A DNA stretch of 40,953 bases from an uncultured Prevotella sp. Its GTDB lineage: Bacteria > Bacteroidota > Bacteroidia > Bacteroidales > Bacteroidaceae. The first letter of the stretch is position 1, and each line of letters begins with the position of its first letter. The stretch spans positions 1 to 40,953 of the forward strand of contig ONPM01000044.1 in NCBI GenBank assembly GCA_900319715.1, read 5' to 3'. The position numbers were made by a program, and so were the translations under genes. Shown here one piece after another: positions 33,006-40,953 of this stretch. Under the pieces are notes generated by a model. It did not search any database. It was not told the DNA's origin and was given only the letters and a program-made list of their open reading frames with translations.

Positions 33006-33087
33006 CCTGACGAAGGGCGATACTCTTAAATTCCTTGAAATATTCTTTAAAATATCAATCGGGCGATATCAAGTCGAATATAATGAT

Positions 33088-33096
33088 TAACTTTGC
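33088..33096 (+). promoter_or_regulatory. -7 box of the TPR regulator
   Basis: TAACTTTGC, 17 nt before the ATG at 33114. It overlaps an in-frame alternative start at 33093, which is therefore not used. Confidence 0.7.
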
Positions 33097-33113
33097 CAAT
33101 CAAACAAAGAAAC

Positions 33114-34679
33114 ATGAAGAAGATTCTCTGCATATTGGTTGTAGTCACCTTGATGGTTGGTTGTGGTGAGGCGCGTCATCCTGTGCTGAAGGAGGCAGCC
33201 GGCATCGTACACCAGCATCCTGATTCAGCACGCGTCCTAATAAATAAGGTGGACACGACTTCGCTTTCTGAAGCGGATCTGGCTGAATACCATCTGCTGA
33301 AGGTGATGACGGACTATATCGTGCTGCATCAGGCGGATGGCGATTCGCTCGTCACGACTTGCGTGGATTACTACGATAAGCACGGCGACGCCTGGCATCG
33401 TGGCAGGGCGTATTATTACAGGGCAGGTATCAGAAGGCATTTGCTGGGTGAGACGTATGAGGCTATCAAGGATTACAAGACGGCTGAGACCATTGCCGAG
33501 GATGCTGACGACGAACTGCTGAAGAACATGGTGTACGAGAATCTGGCCTTTGCAAACTACAGATGCATCAACTATTCGCTCGGCATGAGATATTCGCAGA
33601 AGTTCTTGGAGAGCAGTGTCAAACTTAACGACACCATTATGGTACTAAGGGGTCTGCAGATGTGCGCAGCATCTTATGCACAAATGAATCTGAAAGACAG
33701 TGCTTATGCCTGTATTCTCAAGAGTTTGGACTATATCGACTTGTGCGATAGTATCTTGCGCTCAGACATCTATCACAATGTGGTGGTAATGTATCAAGAA
33801 AAGGGAGATGATGAAAATGCCCAGAAGTATCTCGACATTTGGAAACAGAATAGGTCTGCCAGTAGCACGAAAGGGTATATTAGTGAGGCCCGTCTCTTGA
33901 AAGCACAGGGACGTTATGAAGAAGCCATCGAGAAAGCAAAGGCTTGCCATCCTGAAGGAGATCCCTTGGTACGCATCAATTCTATGGAACTGTTGGCAGA
34001 ACTCTATGAACTGGCTGGCGACAAGAGCGAGGCTTTGGAGACAAAGAAGCAGGTGGATGCTTACAGAGACTCGGTGATGAATGCCAATCACAGCATAGAG
34101 ATAGCCGACTGGCAGCAGAAGTATGACGAGGAACGCTGGAGGGCTACAGCAATGTCAACAAATGTTAAATGGGGGGGGGTAATTTTAGTCTTCTCAGTTA
34201 TGTTGGCATTAGTCGTTTGGTGGCACCGTCGCAGGGTAAGGAACATAAGATTCCAACTTAACGAGCATGTCAGGCGAATCGCCGAGAACCAGACGGAGAT
34301 AGAACGGCTGCAACAGAACGGCGAGGCCAGTGAACAGACCATTGCCGAACTGAACAGACAGATAGAGACCAGCCGGGAGCGCATCTCCAACAAACTGCTC
34401 ATCGGCACGCGGGCCTTTGTGAAGCTTCAGCAAAAAGAGTCGGTAGCAGACATGAAATCAGAGGAACGCCATTGCTTAATCGACTACTTTGCCCAGTTGC
34501 GTCCCAAGCGCTGGCAGGAGTGGGAACGCACCTATGCTTCCCTCACACCAGCACAATACATCTTCCTCATTCTTCAGGATGATCTGCACTACGATGATGA
34601 CACCATCGCCCAAATGCTTGCCGTGAAACCCGCCTCCCTCCGCACCCTCCGCTCAAGGCTCAAAGGCCGGGAGAGGTAA
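33114..34679 (+). CDS. Membrane-anchored TPR regulator with C-terminal helix-turn-helix and a G9 tract
   Basis: A 521-residue lipoprotein-type sensor (MKKILCILVVVTLMVGCGE). TPR-like helices fill about 25-340, then one membrane segment (GGVILVFSVMLALVVWW), a coiled coil (about 375-425) and a C-terminal LuxR-like DNA-binding region (ASLTPAQYIFLILQDDLHYDDDTIAQMLAVKPASLRTLRSRL in parts). The start is 33114 because the promoter box overlaps the earlier codon. Nine Gs at 34171-34179 encode the first membrane residues; loss or gain of one G would remove the membrane and DNA-binding parts. The last 25 nt recur at 30176-30200. Confidence 0.85.
   Translation: MKKILCILVVVTLMVGCGEARHPVLKEAAGIVHQHPDSARVLINKVDTTSLSEADLAEYHLLKVMTDYIVLHQADGDSLVTTCVDYYDKHGDAWHRGRAYYYRAGIRRHLLGETYEAIKDYKTAETIAEDADDELLKNMVYENLAFANYRCINYSLGMRYSQKFLESSVKLNDTIMVLRGLQMCAASYAQMNLKDSAYACILKSLDYIDLCDSILRSDIYHNVVVMYQEKGDDENAQKYLDIWKQNRSASSTKGYISEARLLKAQGRYEEAIEKAKACHPEGDPLVRINSMELLAELYELAGDKSEALETKKQVDAYRDSVMNANHSIEIADWQQKYDEERWRATAMSTNVKWGGVILVFSVMLALVVWWHRRRVRNIRFQLNEHVRRIAENQTEIERLQQNGEASEQTIAELNRQIETSRERISNKLLIGTRAFVKLQQKESVADMKSEERHCLIDYFAQLRPKRWQEWERTYASLTPAQYIFLILQDDLHYDDDTIAQMLAVKPASLRTLRSRLKGRER
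34171..34179 (+). repeat. G9 homopolymer in the TPR regulator
   Basis: Nine consecutive G residues, the longest G run I noticed in the window, encoding W-G-G at the edge of the membrane segment. Confidence 0.95.
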
Positions 34680-34726
34680 AGTTGCCATTGAAAGGCTGAT
34701 AGCCGGCAGTGAATAGCAACCGAAAC

Positions 34727-34740
34727 CCTTTATACAAAGG
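34727..34740. repeat. Third copy of the CCTTTATACAAAGG-type palindrome
   Basis: CCTTTATACAAAGG, followed by ATTCTTGCT and GGAGGGATG, matches the stretch around 32733-32746 (CGAAACCC ... AAAGGATTCTTGCT). It lies 48 nt after the regulator stop. Confidence 0.7.
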
Positions 34741-34774
34741 ATTCTTGCTAATAAAATGGAGGGATGAGCGGTTT

Positions 34775-36112
34775 TCAAGCGATCAGAGATTTAATAAGCG
34801 TCATCCACTTATCGAGCCAGCCTGCCAATGGAGCAGGACTGCTTAGCAGACCACTGTTGTATTGGAGATTCAACATAGAAAAACGCATGCGATAGCGGGG
34901 ACTGTATGTCTTGAAATAGACAGAGAGGCTGTTGCCGCTGATATTCTCCTCGGCCTTGACCTCCACGGGGATGATCTCATCGTCCCATTGTATGACAAAC
35001 TCCACTTCTGCTGTTCCTGGTGATGTCCAATAATATGGCTTCTGGTCATCCATGAAGGGCATGATGGACTGAAGAACGGCATTCTCGGCCATTGCCCCCT
35101 TGAACTCCGTATAGTTGGCGATGGGGTCTGTAACAACGGTTGCAGGCAAGTGAGCCAGACGGCGGAGCAGACCACAGTCACAGGCGTAAACCTTAAAGGC
35201 TTCCGTCTCCTCGTATGCAGACAATGGCATGCCAGGCTTACTTATACTGAAGATGCGATAGATCATTCCCGCATCCTCCAACCACATCAAAGCATCTTCA
35301 TAGTCTTTCGAACGGGCGCCTGTCTTAATGACCTTATAGATAAATTTACGGTTCTCTTTCGACAACTGTGCCGGGAGTGAGTGCCAGATGGCATGAATGC
35401 GGGGAATCTCGCGTGGCTCAGCGTATTTGGCGAAATCAAGTTCGTAGAGGTCAAGAATATCCTGAAGTGCCGACTCCACCTCGCCGATACCTTTATTTTC
35501 GAGCAGTGCCACTATGGCCTCTGGCATACCGCCAGACACCTGATAGCGCCGGTATTCAGTGCGCAACTTGTTCATGATGACTTCAGGCAAATGACGGATT
35601 TCATCCAAGGATTCTATATAGTCGTATGTACGCACATCGCTGGCACGAAGGAATTCACGGAAGGTAACGGGGAACATATCGATGATCTTCACTTTTCCTA
35701 CAGGCACCGTCATCTTGCGTTTCTTAACTGCCACACCCAAAAGCGAACCTGCGGCAACGATATGATACTGAGGCGCTTCTTCGCAGAAATATTTCAGACT
35801 ATTCAGCGCTTCTTCACACTCTTGTATCTCGTCGAATATCATCAATGTCTCGCCTGCTATTATCGGCTGATCACAATAGAGCGTCAGTTCCTTGATAAGC
35901 CGCTGAGGGTCTTTGGATACTTGAAACACCGACTTCAATTCAGGATGTCGGTCGAAATCAAACTTGACACAATACTTGAAACACTCTTTGCCGAATGTCT
36001 CCATCGCCCACGTCTTGCCTATCTGACGGGCACCTTTCAGCAGTATAGGCTTTCTGTCAGGAGCCTCTTTCCATGCTTTAAACTGATTGACAATATCTCT
36101 TTCTATCCTCAT
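34775..36112 (-). CDS. AAA+ ATPase with DUF4143 C-terminal domain
   Basis: A 445-residue protein of the common bacterial ATPase-DUF4143 family. Walker A is LLKGARQIGKTWAM, Walker B LMIFDEIQECEEAL, with AAGSLLGVAV as sensor region; the DUF4143 part ends with a nuclease-like motif (AEVEFVIQWDDEIIPVEVKAEEN: E-x-D...E-V-K). Cellular role unknown; such genes are often in accessory regions. I start it at MRIERDIVNQ (36112); a start at 36121 would add MYI. Confidence 0.9.
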   Translation of the reverse strand: MRIERDIVNQFKAWKEAPDRKPILLKGARQIGKTWAMETFGKECFKYCVKFDFDRHPELKSVFQVSKDPQRLIKELTLYCDQPIIAGETLMIFDEIQECEEALNSLKYFCEEAPQYHIVAAGSLLGVAVKKRKMTVPVGKVKIIDMFPVTFREFLRASDVRTYDYIESLDEIRHLPEVIMNKLRTEYRRYQVSGGMPEAIVALLENKGIGEVESALQDILDLYELDFAKYAEPREIPRIHAIWHSLPAQLSKENRKFIYKVIKTGARSKDYEDALMWLEDAGMIYRIFSISKPGMPLSAYEETEAFKVYACDCGLLRRLAHLPATVVTDPIANYTEFKGAMAENAVLQSIMPFMDDQKPYYWTSPGTAEVEFVIQWDDEIIPVEVKAEENISGNSLSVYFKTYSPRYRMRFSMLNLQYNSGLLSSPAPLAGWLDKWMTLIKSLIA

Positions 36113-36172
36113 AATATACATCAGAAAGTTCGGTTTTGTGTATGTTCTCTACAATTTTCCTAACTTTCGGGT

Positions 36173-36204
36173 GCAAATATAATACTTTTTTCTATTCCCG
36201 CAAA
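36173..36204 (-). promoter_or_regulatory. Promoter of the DUF4143 ATPase gene
   Basis: Minus strand TTTG (36204-36201), 19-nt spacer, TATATTTGC (36181-36173). Confidence 0.7.
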
Positions 36205-36214
36205 ATTTATTAGG

Positions 36215-36529
36215 CTATTTTTTCGTACGACACATCTTTGCCCTCACACGGGGCACCTCACAACGTGTGGCCTTCATCTCTTTTAGCCATTGCCTGAGAA
36301 CAATTGTTCCCGCAAGATCTATACCGTTGAAAGGTTCGTCCATGATGACGATATCATTGTCTTGAAGCATGAGTATCAGTAGCATCAGCCAATCTGTCTG
36401 TTCTCGCTGACAAAGACAGAACCGTCATAAGGCTCTATTCCGGCCATGATCCCCAGTTCCTTAATCATCCGCCATAGGCATTTTGCTCTAAGTCCGAAAT
36501 ATAGTTTCAATACATCGTGCATGTTGTGT
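36215..36529 (-). pseudogene. Remnant of an ABC transporter ATP-binding protein
   Basis: On the minus strand one frame reads QREQTDWLMLLILMLQDND and then IVIMDEPFNGIDLAG and TIVLRQWLKEMK, a clear ABC Walker B and D-loop, ending at a stop at 36217-36215. Just upstream another frame reads RMIKELGIMAGIEPYDGSVFV, the usual GLIxPxxGSVxV stretch, before a stop at 36387. Walker A and signature motif are gone and the frame is broken. A promoter-like TACCTTTGC (36550-36542) remains in front. Confidence 0.75.
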
Positions 36530-36601
36530 CGTAATTTCGCTGCAAAGGTACGAAAAGTTTTAAGATCTGATGCCCGCATGACGTTAATGTTTTGTAATCG
36601 T

Positions 36602-36633
36602 TTTGTCATATCAGCAATTATTCGTAACTTTGC
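36602..36633 (+). promoter_or_regulatory. Promoter of dapB
   Basis: TTTG (36602-36605), 19-nt spacer, TAACTTTGC (36625-36633), 22 nt before the ATG. Confidence 0.8.
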
Positions 36634-36655
36634 AGCGTTTTAATTAGAACGCATT

Positions 36656-37369
36656 ATGAAAATAGCATTAATCGGCTACGGCAAGATGGGCAAGATGATC
36701 GAACAGATAGCCCTGGACCGTGGTCATGAGATTGTAAGTATCATTGATATTGACAACCAGCAGGACTTTGACAGTCCCGAGTTTGCTTCGGCTGATGTGG
36801 CCATTGAGTTTACGGCTCCGCAGGCTGCCTACGGCAACTACCTGAAGGCCTGGGAGAAGGGCGTGAAGGTGGTGAGCGGCTCTACGGGCTGGATGAAGGA
36901 GCACGGTGATGAGGTGCGCAAGGCCTGCAGTGAGGGCAAGACGCTCTTCTGGGCCTCGAACTTCTCCATCGGCGTAGCCATCTTCTCGGCAGTGAACCGC
37001 TATCTGGCCAAGATTATGAACCAGTTCCCGCAGTATGACGTAGAACTGGAGGAGACGCATCATGTACATAAACTCGACCACCCCTCAGGCACAGCCATCA
37101 CGCTGGCAGAAGAGATCGTAGAGCGTCTGGACCGCAAGGAGGGATGGGCAGAGGAGACGACAGACCCGAAACTGCTGCGTGTGGACGATATCCGCCGTGG
37201 TGAGGTGCCTGGCATCCATACCATCCGCTATGACTCGGAGGCTGATCTGATCACTATCTCGCACGATGCCCATAGCCGTAAGGGCTTTGCCCTCGGAGCC
37301 GTGCTCGCTGCGGAGTATACCAAGGAGCATCAGGGACTGCTGACCATCAGCGATATGTTTAAATTTTGA
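36656..37369 (+). CDS. dapB: 4-hydroxy-tetrahydrodipicolinate reductase
   Basis: NAD(P)H-dependent enzyme of the lysine/diaminopimelate pathway, which supplies peptidoglycan precursors. N-terminal nucleotide fold ALIGYGKMGKMIEQIA, ASNFSIGVAIF, and the catalytic motif ETHHVHKLDHPSGTA (His and Lys) are present. Length 237 is on the short side but fits Bacteroidota members. Followed after 12 nt by the lepB frame. Confidence 0.95.
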   Translation: MKIALIGYGKMGKMIEQIALDRGHEIVSIIDIDNQQDFDSPEFASADVAIEFTAPQAAYGNYLKAWEKGVKVVSGSTGWMKEHGDEVRKACSEGKTLFWASNFSIGVAIFSAVNRYLAKIMNQFPQYDVELEETHHVHKLDHPSGTAITLAEEIVERLDRKEGWAEETTDPKLLRVDDIRRGEVPGIHTIRYDSEADLITISHDAHSRKGFALGAVLAAEYTKEHQGLLTISDMFKF

Positions 37370-37381
37370 ATAAACAAAAAA

Positions 37382-38700
37382 ATGAAGAATAAAGAATTCA
37401 ATCCTAAAGTACAGTGGGCGAAGTTTATCGTTGTGCTGATTCTTTATCTGTTGTTCCTTTATTGGGTGAAGTCGTGGTGGGGACTGCTGGTGGTTCCGTT
37501 TATCTATGATGTCTATATCACCAAGAAGATCAAGTGGCAGTGGTGGAAGGAAGCGGAAAGGCCCGTGAAGTTCGTCATGTCGTGGGTCGATGCCTTGGTG
37601 TTCGCCCTCGTGGCTGTTTATTTCATCAACCAGTTCTTCTTCCAGAACTACGTGATTCCGTCGAGTTCGCTGGAGAAGTCGCTGCTGACAGGTGACTACC
37701 TGTTTGTGTCGAAAGTGAGTTACGGTCCCCGTATCCCTCAGACGCCACTGACGATGCCGCTGACACAGCATACACTGCCTGTCGTGGAGTGCAAGAGTTA
37801 CTTGGACTGGCCACACTGGGACTACCGTCGTGTGAAGGGACTGGGCGAGGTGCAGTTGAACGATATCGTAGTGTTCAACTTCCCCGCTGGCGACACGCTC
37901 TGCTCGGCACCGCAGTATCAGTCGTATGACTACTATCAGATGTGCTACAGCATCGGCTATCAGATCTATCCGAAATCATCACCCGCCCGACGGACCGCAG
38001 GGAGAACTACGTGAAGCGCTGTGTGGGACTGCCAGGACAGACGCTTGAGATCCGCAACCATATCGTCTATCTCGACGGCAAGGCGAATAAGGAGCCGGAG
38101 AATGTGCAGTACACCTACCGTGTGAAACTGAAGCAGTCTATCCCTGAAGAGGTCATGGACGATCTCGGCATATCCATGGAAGACCTGACAAGTCTGAACA
38201 CCTTAGGTTATATGCCATTGACAAAGCACGCCGTCGCATCGCTTCAGGGCAGAAAAGACATTGTGGAGAGTGTGACCTTGAATACCGATGCTAACGATCT
38301 GGAGATCTATCCTTTGAACGGTAACATGCATTGGACACGCGATAACTACGGTCCCATCTGGATACCCAAAAAGGGCGAATCCATCGATCTTACACTGGAT
38401 AATATCGCCATCTATGAGCGTCCTATTAAGGTCTATGAAGGCAACGACCTGCAGATCCGTGATGGTAAGATCTTCATCAATGGCCAGGAGGCTAAGAAAT
38501 ATACCTTTAAGATGGACTACTACTGGATGCAGGGCGACAACCGCCACAACTCTGCCGACTCCCGCTACTGGGGCTTCGTGCCTGAGGACCATATCGTAGG
38601 CAAGCCGATCTTCATCTGGTGGTCGAGTGATCCTGACCACAGCGGCATCGGCGGCGTCCGCTGGAACCGCCTCGGACGGATTGTGGATAATATTAAGTAG
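37382..38700 (+). pseudogene. lepB: Signal peptidase I split by a frameshift
   Basis: Inner-membrane serine/lysine protease that removes signal peptides. Frame 1 (37382-38014) has the N-terminal membrane part and the catalytic Ser motif VIPSSSLEKSLLTGDYLFVSK; frame 2 (up to 38700) has the catalytic Lys motif RRENYVKRCVGLPGQ, box D MQGDNRHNSADSRYWGFVP and the C-terminus. The switch lies between about 37942 and 38011, most likely near 37970-37985 (YQIYP in frame 1 continuing EIITRPTDRREN in frame 2). As written no single product has both catalytic residues. Sequencing error, real loss with another lepB elsewhere, and recoding cannot be separated here. Confidence 0.85.
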
Positions 38701-38712
38701 TAGTTAATAAGT

Positions 38713-38826
38713 GTTTATAGTTTAAAGTTTATAGTTTATAGATGATATGTTTTATAGGCAGAAAAGATACAGGCAGGATGGCTTGCAAGGTAATCATCTA
38801 TAAACTATAAACTTTAAACTATAAAC
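38713..38826. repeat. GTTTATA-type heptamer inverted-repeat element (lepB/wbqC gap)
   Basis: Left units GTTTATA, GTTTAAA, GTTTATA, GTTTATA, GATGATA; right arm AATCATC, TATAAAC, TATAAAC, TTTAAAC, TATAAAC. Core TTTTATAGGCAG ... ATGGCTTGCAAGGTAATC. Ends 8 nt before the WbqC ATG. Confidence 0.93.
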
Positions 38827-38834
38827 AAAAAAAT

Positions 38835-39449
38835 ATGAAAGAACTCCTCCTCAGTACAACCTACTTCGGCCCCATACAGTGGTATCAGAAACTGTATCGG
38901 GCCGAATCTGTTCAGATTGAGCGGTGGGAGAGTTTCCAGAAGCAGACCTACCGTAACCGTTGCATCATCGCCACCACCAATGGCCCTCAGGCCCTTACTG
39001 TCCCCATTGAAAGACAGTTTACAATAAACTGTATCAAGGACATTCGTATCAGCGACCACGGCAACTGGCGTCATCTGCATTGGAATGCTTTGCAGAGTGC
39101 CTACGGCGAGAGTCCTTTCTTCGATTATTATCAAGATGATATCCGTCCGTTCTTCGAACAGCGCTGGGACTATCTCTTCGATTTCAATGAGGCCATCCGC
39201 GAAAAGATGTGCGAACTGCTCGATATCCAGCCAAAGGTTGATTATAGTAAAAAGTTCACAGTTTACAGTTTAAGTTCTTGCGTCCCGGACTATCGCATGG
39301 TGATACGTCCTAAGAACCCAGAGCCTGATCCTGACTTCACGCCAAAGCGCTATTATCAGGTATATGAGCAGAAACATGGTTTCCTGCCCAACCTGTCTAT
39401 TTTGGACCTTCTCTTTAACATGGGTCCCGAGAGTATCTTCTATCTGTAA
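38835..39449 (+). CDS. WbqC family protein
   Basis: A 204-residue protein of the WbqC family, named from O-antigen clusters and of uncertain enzymatic role. Recognised by TTYFGPIQWYQKLYRAE, RNRCIIATTNGPQALTVPIE and WRHLHWNALQSAYGESPFFDYY. A three-unit heptamer stretch (39254-39274) adds FTVYSLS in frame before YRMVIRPKN. It starts 8 nt after an inverted-repeat element and is convergent with the S41 protease gene (14 nt apart). Confidence 0.88.
   Translation: MKELLLSTTYFGPIQWYQKLYRAESVQIERWESFQKQTYRNRCIIATTNGPQALTVPIERQFTINCIKDIRISDHGNWRHLHWNALQSAYGESPFFDYYQDDIRPFFEQRWDYLFDFNEAIREKMCELLDIQPKVDYSKKFTVYSLSSCVPDYRMVIRPKNPEPDPDFTPKRYYQVYEQKHGFLPNLSILDLLFNMGPESIFYL
39254..39274 (+). repeat. Three-unit heptamer array inside wbqC
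   Basis: GTTCACA, GTTTACA, GTTTAAG: exactly 21 nt, so seven codons are added without shifting the frame. Confidence 0.8.
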
Positions 39450-39463
39450 TTCCCTATTGCCTG

Positions 39464-40953
39464 CTATTCTTCTGAAGTTATCACTTCAAGCGCCTTCTTC
39501 ACAATCTCGCTACTTTCGTTGAAGATGGAGAAGTATTCGCTCATTTCCCAGAGGTCTCGTGCTATCAGGGCCTTCATCTGTATGCGGAGATAAGGTAAGG
39601 TCTTCTCGAGTTCAGCCTCATCCTTGGGCTTTACATTCTGCTTCTCACCCTCAGCCACAATGGCATCGAGAAAACTCTGGGGCACCTCATAATTCTGCTT
39701 GAAATCAGCAAAGTCTTTCCAGCGAGCCTTCAACTCCTTGCGATGGTTGTCGACATAGCGCAGGTTCTGCTGGATAATGATGCCCTTGGCCGCTAACTGC
39801 CGGTGGAATGGGGTATAGAGGGTGGTATCAAGCGGCACGTAATAGTCGGGCATGATGCCTCCACCACCATAGACGGTACGGTGCTCACGGAGCGTCTCAT
39901 ACTTCAGTGAATCGACGAAGTGAATACTATCGGCATTGGTCAGTTCGCCACTCTTCAGACGGTTCACCATATCCATCGCATAATCCTTGGCATCACCTTT
40001 CTTATAGGGCTTCTGGATGCAACGGCCAGAGGGCGTATAATAGTGAGAGACGGTGAGGCGGATCATAGAACCGTCTGGCAGGTCGATAGGCCGCTGCACC
40101 AGGCCTTTGCCGAAGGTACGACGCCCCACGACGACACCTCGGTCCTGATCCTGGATGGCTCCTGTGACGATCTCTGCGGCAGAGGCCGTATAGCCATCCA
40201 CCAATACCACAACCTTACCGTCCATAAAGGCGCCATTGCCATTGGCGGTATAGTCCGTACGGGGCGCCCTGCGACCTTTGGTATAGACGATGAGATCACC
40301 CCGCTGCAGGAACTCGTCGGCGATATCTACGGCAGCCTTCAGATAGCCCCCACCATTCTCCTGTAAGTCGAGGACCAGATGCTGCATGCCCTGGGCCTTC
40401 AGCAGGCGGAGCCCTTCGAGGAACTCCTGATGTGTGGTGGCGCTGAAATTACTAATACGGATATAACCAATACCAGGACGGATCATGTAGGTTGCATCGA
40501 TGGAATGGACAGGGATCTTATCACGCTTAACGGTGAACTTGAGAGTCTCGCTGATGCCTTGTCGCACCACACCCAGTTCCACCTTCGTACCCTTCGGACC
40601 ACGGAGGCGTTTCATGATCTCCTCTTTCGACATCTTCACCCCAGCAATGGCCGTATCATTGACAGACACGATACGATCGCCGGCGATGATGCCCACTCGT
40701 TCTGAGGGACCGTTGGAAACGGGCTGGATGACGATGAGGGTGTCCTCCATCATGTTAAACTGTACGCCAATGCCCTCGAAATTGCCGTCGAGCGGTTCCT
40801 TCAGTTCCTTCACCTCTTTGGGTGTGGAATATGATGAATGGGGGTCCAACTTGCTCAGCATCCCGCGGATGCCGTCCTCCACCAGTTTCACTTCATCGAC
40901 GCTGTCCACATAGAGGTTGTTGATAACCATCTCTGCATACTGTAACTTATGCA
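39464..40953 (-). CDS. S41 family C-terminal processing protease (partial, 5' end outside window)
   Basis: Periplasmic serine protease of the CtpA/Prc type. Visible: an N-terminal helical part (MLSKLDPHSSYSTPKE), a PDZ domain (about FEGIGVQFNM to LKFTVKRDK), then the S41 core with LDLQENGGGYLKAAVDIADEF, the catalytic Ser in DGYTASAAEIVTGAIQD and Lys in GRRTFGKGLVQ. The frame is open to the window edge (HKLQYAE before the first in-window Met at 40930), so the signal peptide and true start are missing. The C-terminal about 130 residues form the extra helical domain common in Bacteroidota members. Confidence 0.92.
   Translation of the reverse strand, partial: HKLQYAEMVINNLYVDSVDEVKLVEDGIRGMLSKLDPHSSYSTPKEVKELKEPLDGNFEGIGVQFNMMEDTLIVIQPVSNGPSERVGIIAGDRIVSVNDTAIAGVKMSKEEIMKRLRGPKGTKVELGVVRQGISETLKFTVKRDKIPVHSIDATYMIRPGIGYIRISNFSATTHQEFLEGLRLLKAQGMQHLVLDLQENGGGYLKAAVDIADEFLQRGDLIVYTKGRRAPRTDYTANGNGAFMDGKVVVLVDGYTASAAEIVTGAIQDQDRGVVVGRRTFGKGLVQRPIDLPDGSMIRLTVSHYYTPSGRCIQKPYKKGDAKDYAMDMVNRLKSGELTNADSIHFVDSLKYETLREHRTVYGGGGIMPDYYVPLDTTLYTPFHRQLAAKGIIIQQNLRYVDNHRKELKARWKDFADFKQNYEVPQSFLDAIVAEGEKQNVKPKDEAELEKTLPYLRIQMKALIARDLWEMSEYFSIFNESSEIVKKALEVITSEE

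Larger units (their letters stand above)
32500..33087. other. Gene-free mosaic region before the TPR regulator
   Basis: No credible gene. It holds small hairpins near 32555-32610 (TCATGG/CCATGA; ACAGAC/GTCTGT), the right 49-bp repeat, GTGAGGGATG repeats, the palindrome CCTTTATATAAAGG (32733-32746), and then about 300 nt of AT-richer promoter sequence with three TGTTACAA sites. A 61-codon minus-strand frame at 32511-32696 overlaps the repeat and looks spurious. Confidence 0.6.

Overview
The window is a stretch of chromosome from a Bacteroidota, most likely a gut or rumen Prevotella-type organism (Prevotella sensu lato). The evidence is promoters of the TTTG / TAnnTTTG type rather than E. coli sigma-70 type, weak A-rich ribosome sites, and a gene set typical of Bacteroidales: SufCDS, DUF3857, DUF3109, GH95 fucosidase, TPR/AraC membrane regulators, DUF4421, WbqC and DUF2851. 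The genus is an inference. I see no rRNA, tRNA, CRISPR array or transposase gene.

Layout. 1-5.4 kb: a MATE exporter with a degenerate anti-sigma-like tail, then sufC-sufD-sufS (sufB not visible). 5.4-9.8 kb: rnhB, a convergent DUF3857 lipid/secreted protein, then gpmI-ndk-ung. 10-14 kb: a DUF3109 cysteine protein, a convergent GH95 fucosidase and a phosphate acyltransferase. 14-18 kb (minus strand): an apparent operon dus-aroQ-O-methyltransferase-rbfA-LolC/E-like permease. 18-26.7 kb: an envelope/peptidoglycan locus (M23 lipoprotein, M13 lipoprotein peptidase, two AraC-type regulators, two outer-membrane proteins, an L,D-transpeptidase and an S66 homologue that lacks its catalytic residues) whose three transcription units share a 36-bp palindrome at a fixed distance from the promoter. 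26.8-29.8 kb: DUF2851, an S23-type four-helix-bundle gene inside 37-bp perfect inverted repeats, dprA. 29.8-34.7 kb: a mosaic accessory region with 49-bp direct repeats, a PIN-domain toxin pair, a DUF2975/XRE pair and a TPR membrane regulator carrying a G9 tract. 34.7-41 kb: a DUF4143 ATPase, a decayed ABC ATPase, dapB, a frameshifted signal peptidase I, WbqC and an S41 protease running off the end.

Two patterns stand out. First, the window is strewn with tandem arrays whose repeat unit is seven bases (GTTTACA, GTTTATA, TCACCTC, GAGTGAG, CTTCACT, CATAATG and others). The GTTTACA/GTTTATA arrays occur as paired inverted arms with a conserved core, fill the gaps between operon genes almost exactly, and in one copy enclose an S23/IVS-type protein gene. 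Heptamer arrays also lie in frame inside sufD, sufS, the DUF3109 gene, GH95, wbqC and an AraC-type regulator. Because seven is not a multiple of three, such an array encodes the same heptapeptide in all three frames of one strand. Second, the palindrome ATGCACGTATTTGG-N8-CCAAATGCGTGCAT lies exactly 30 nt upstream of the -7 box of three promoters and defines a candidate envelope-remodelling regulon. No database search was run; family names rest on motif recognition.
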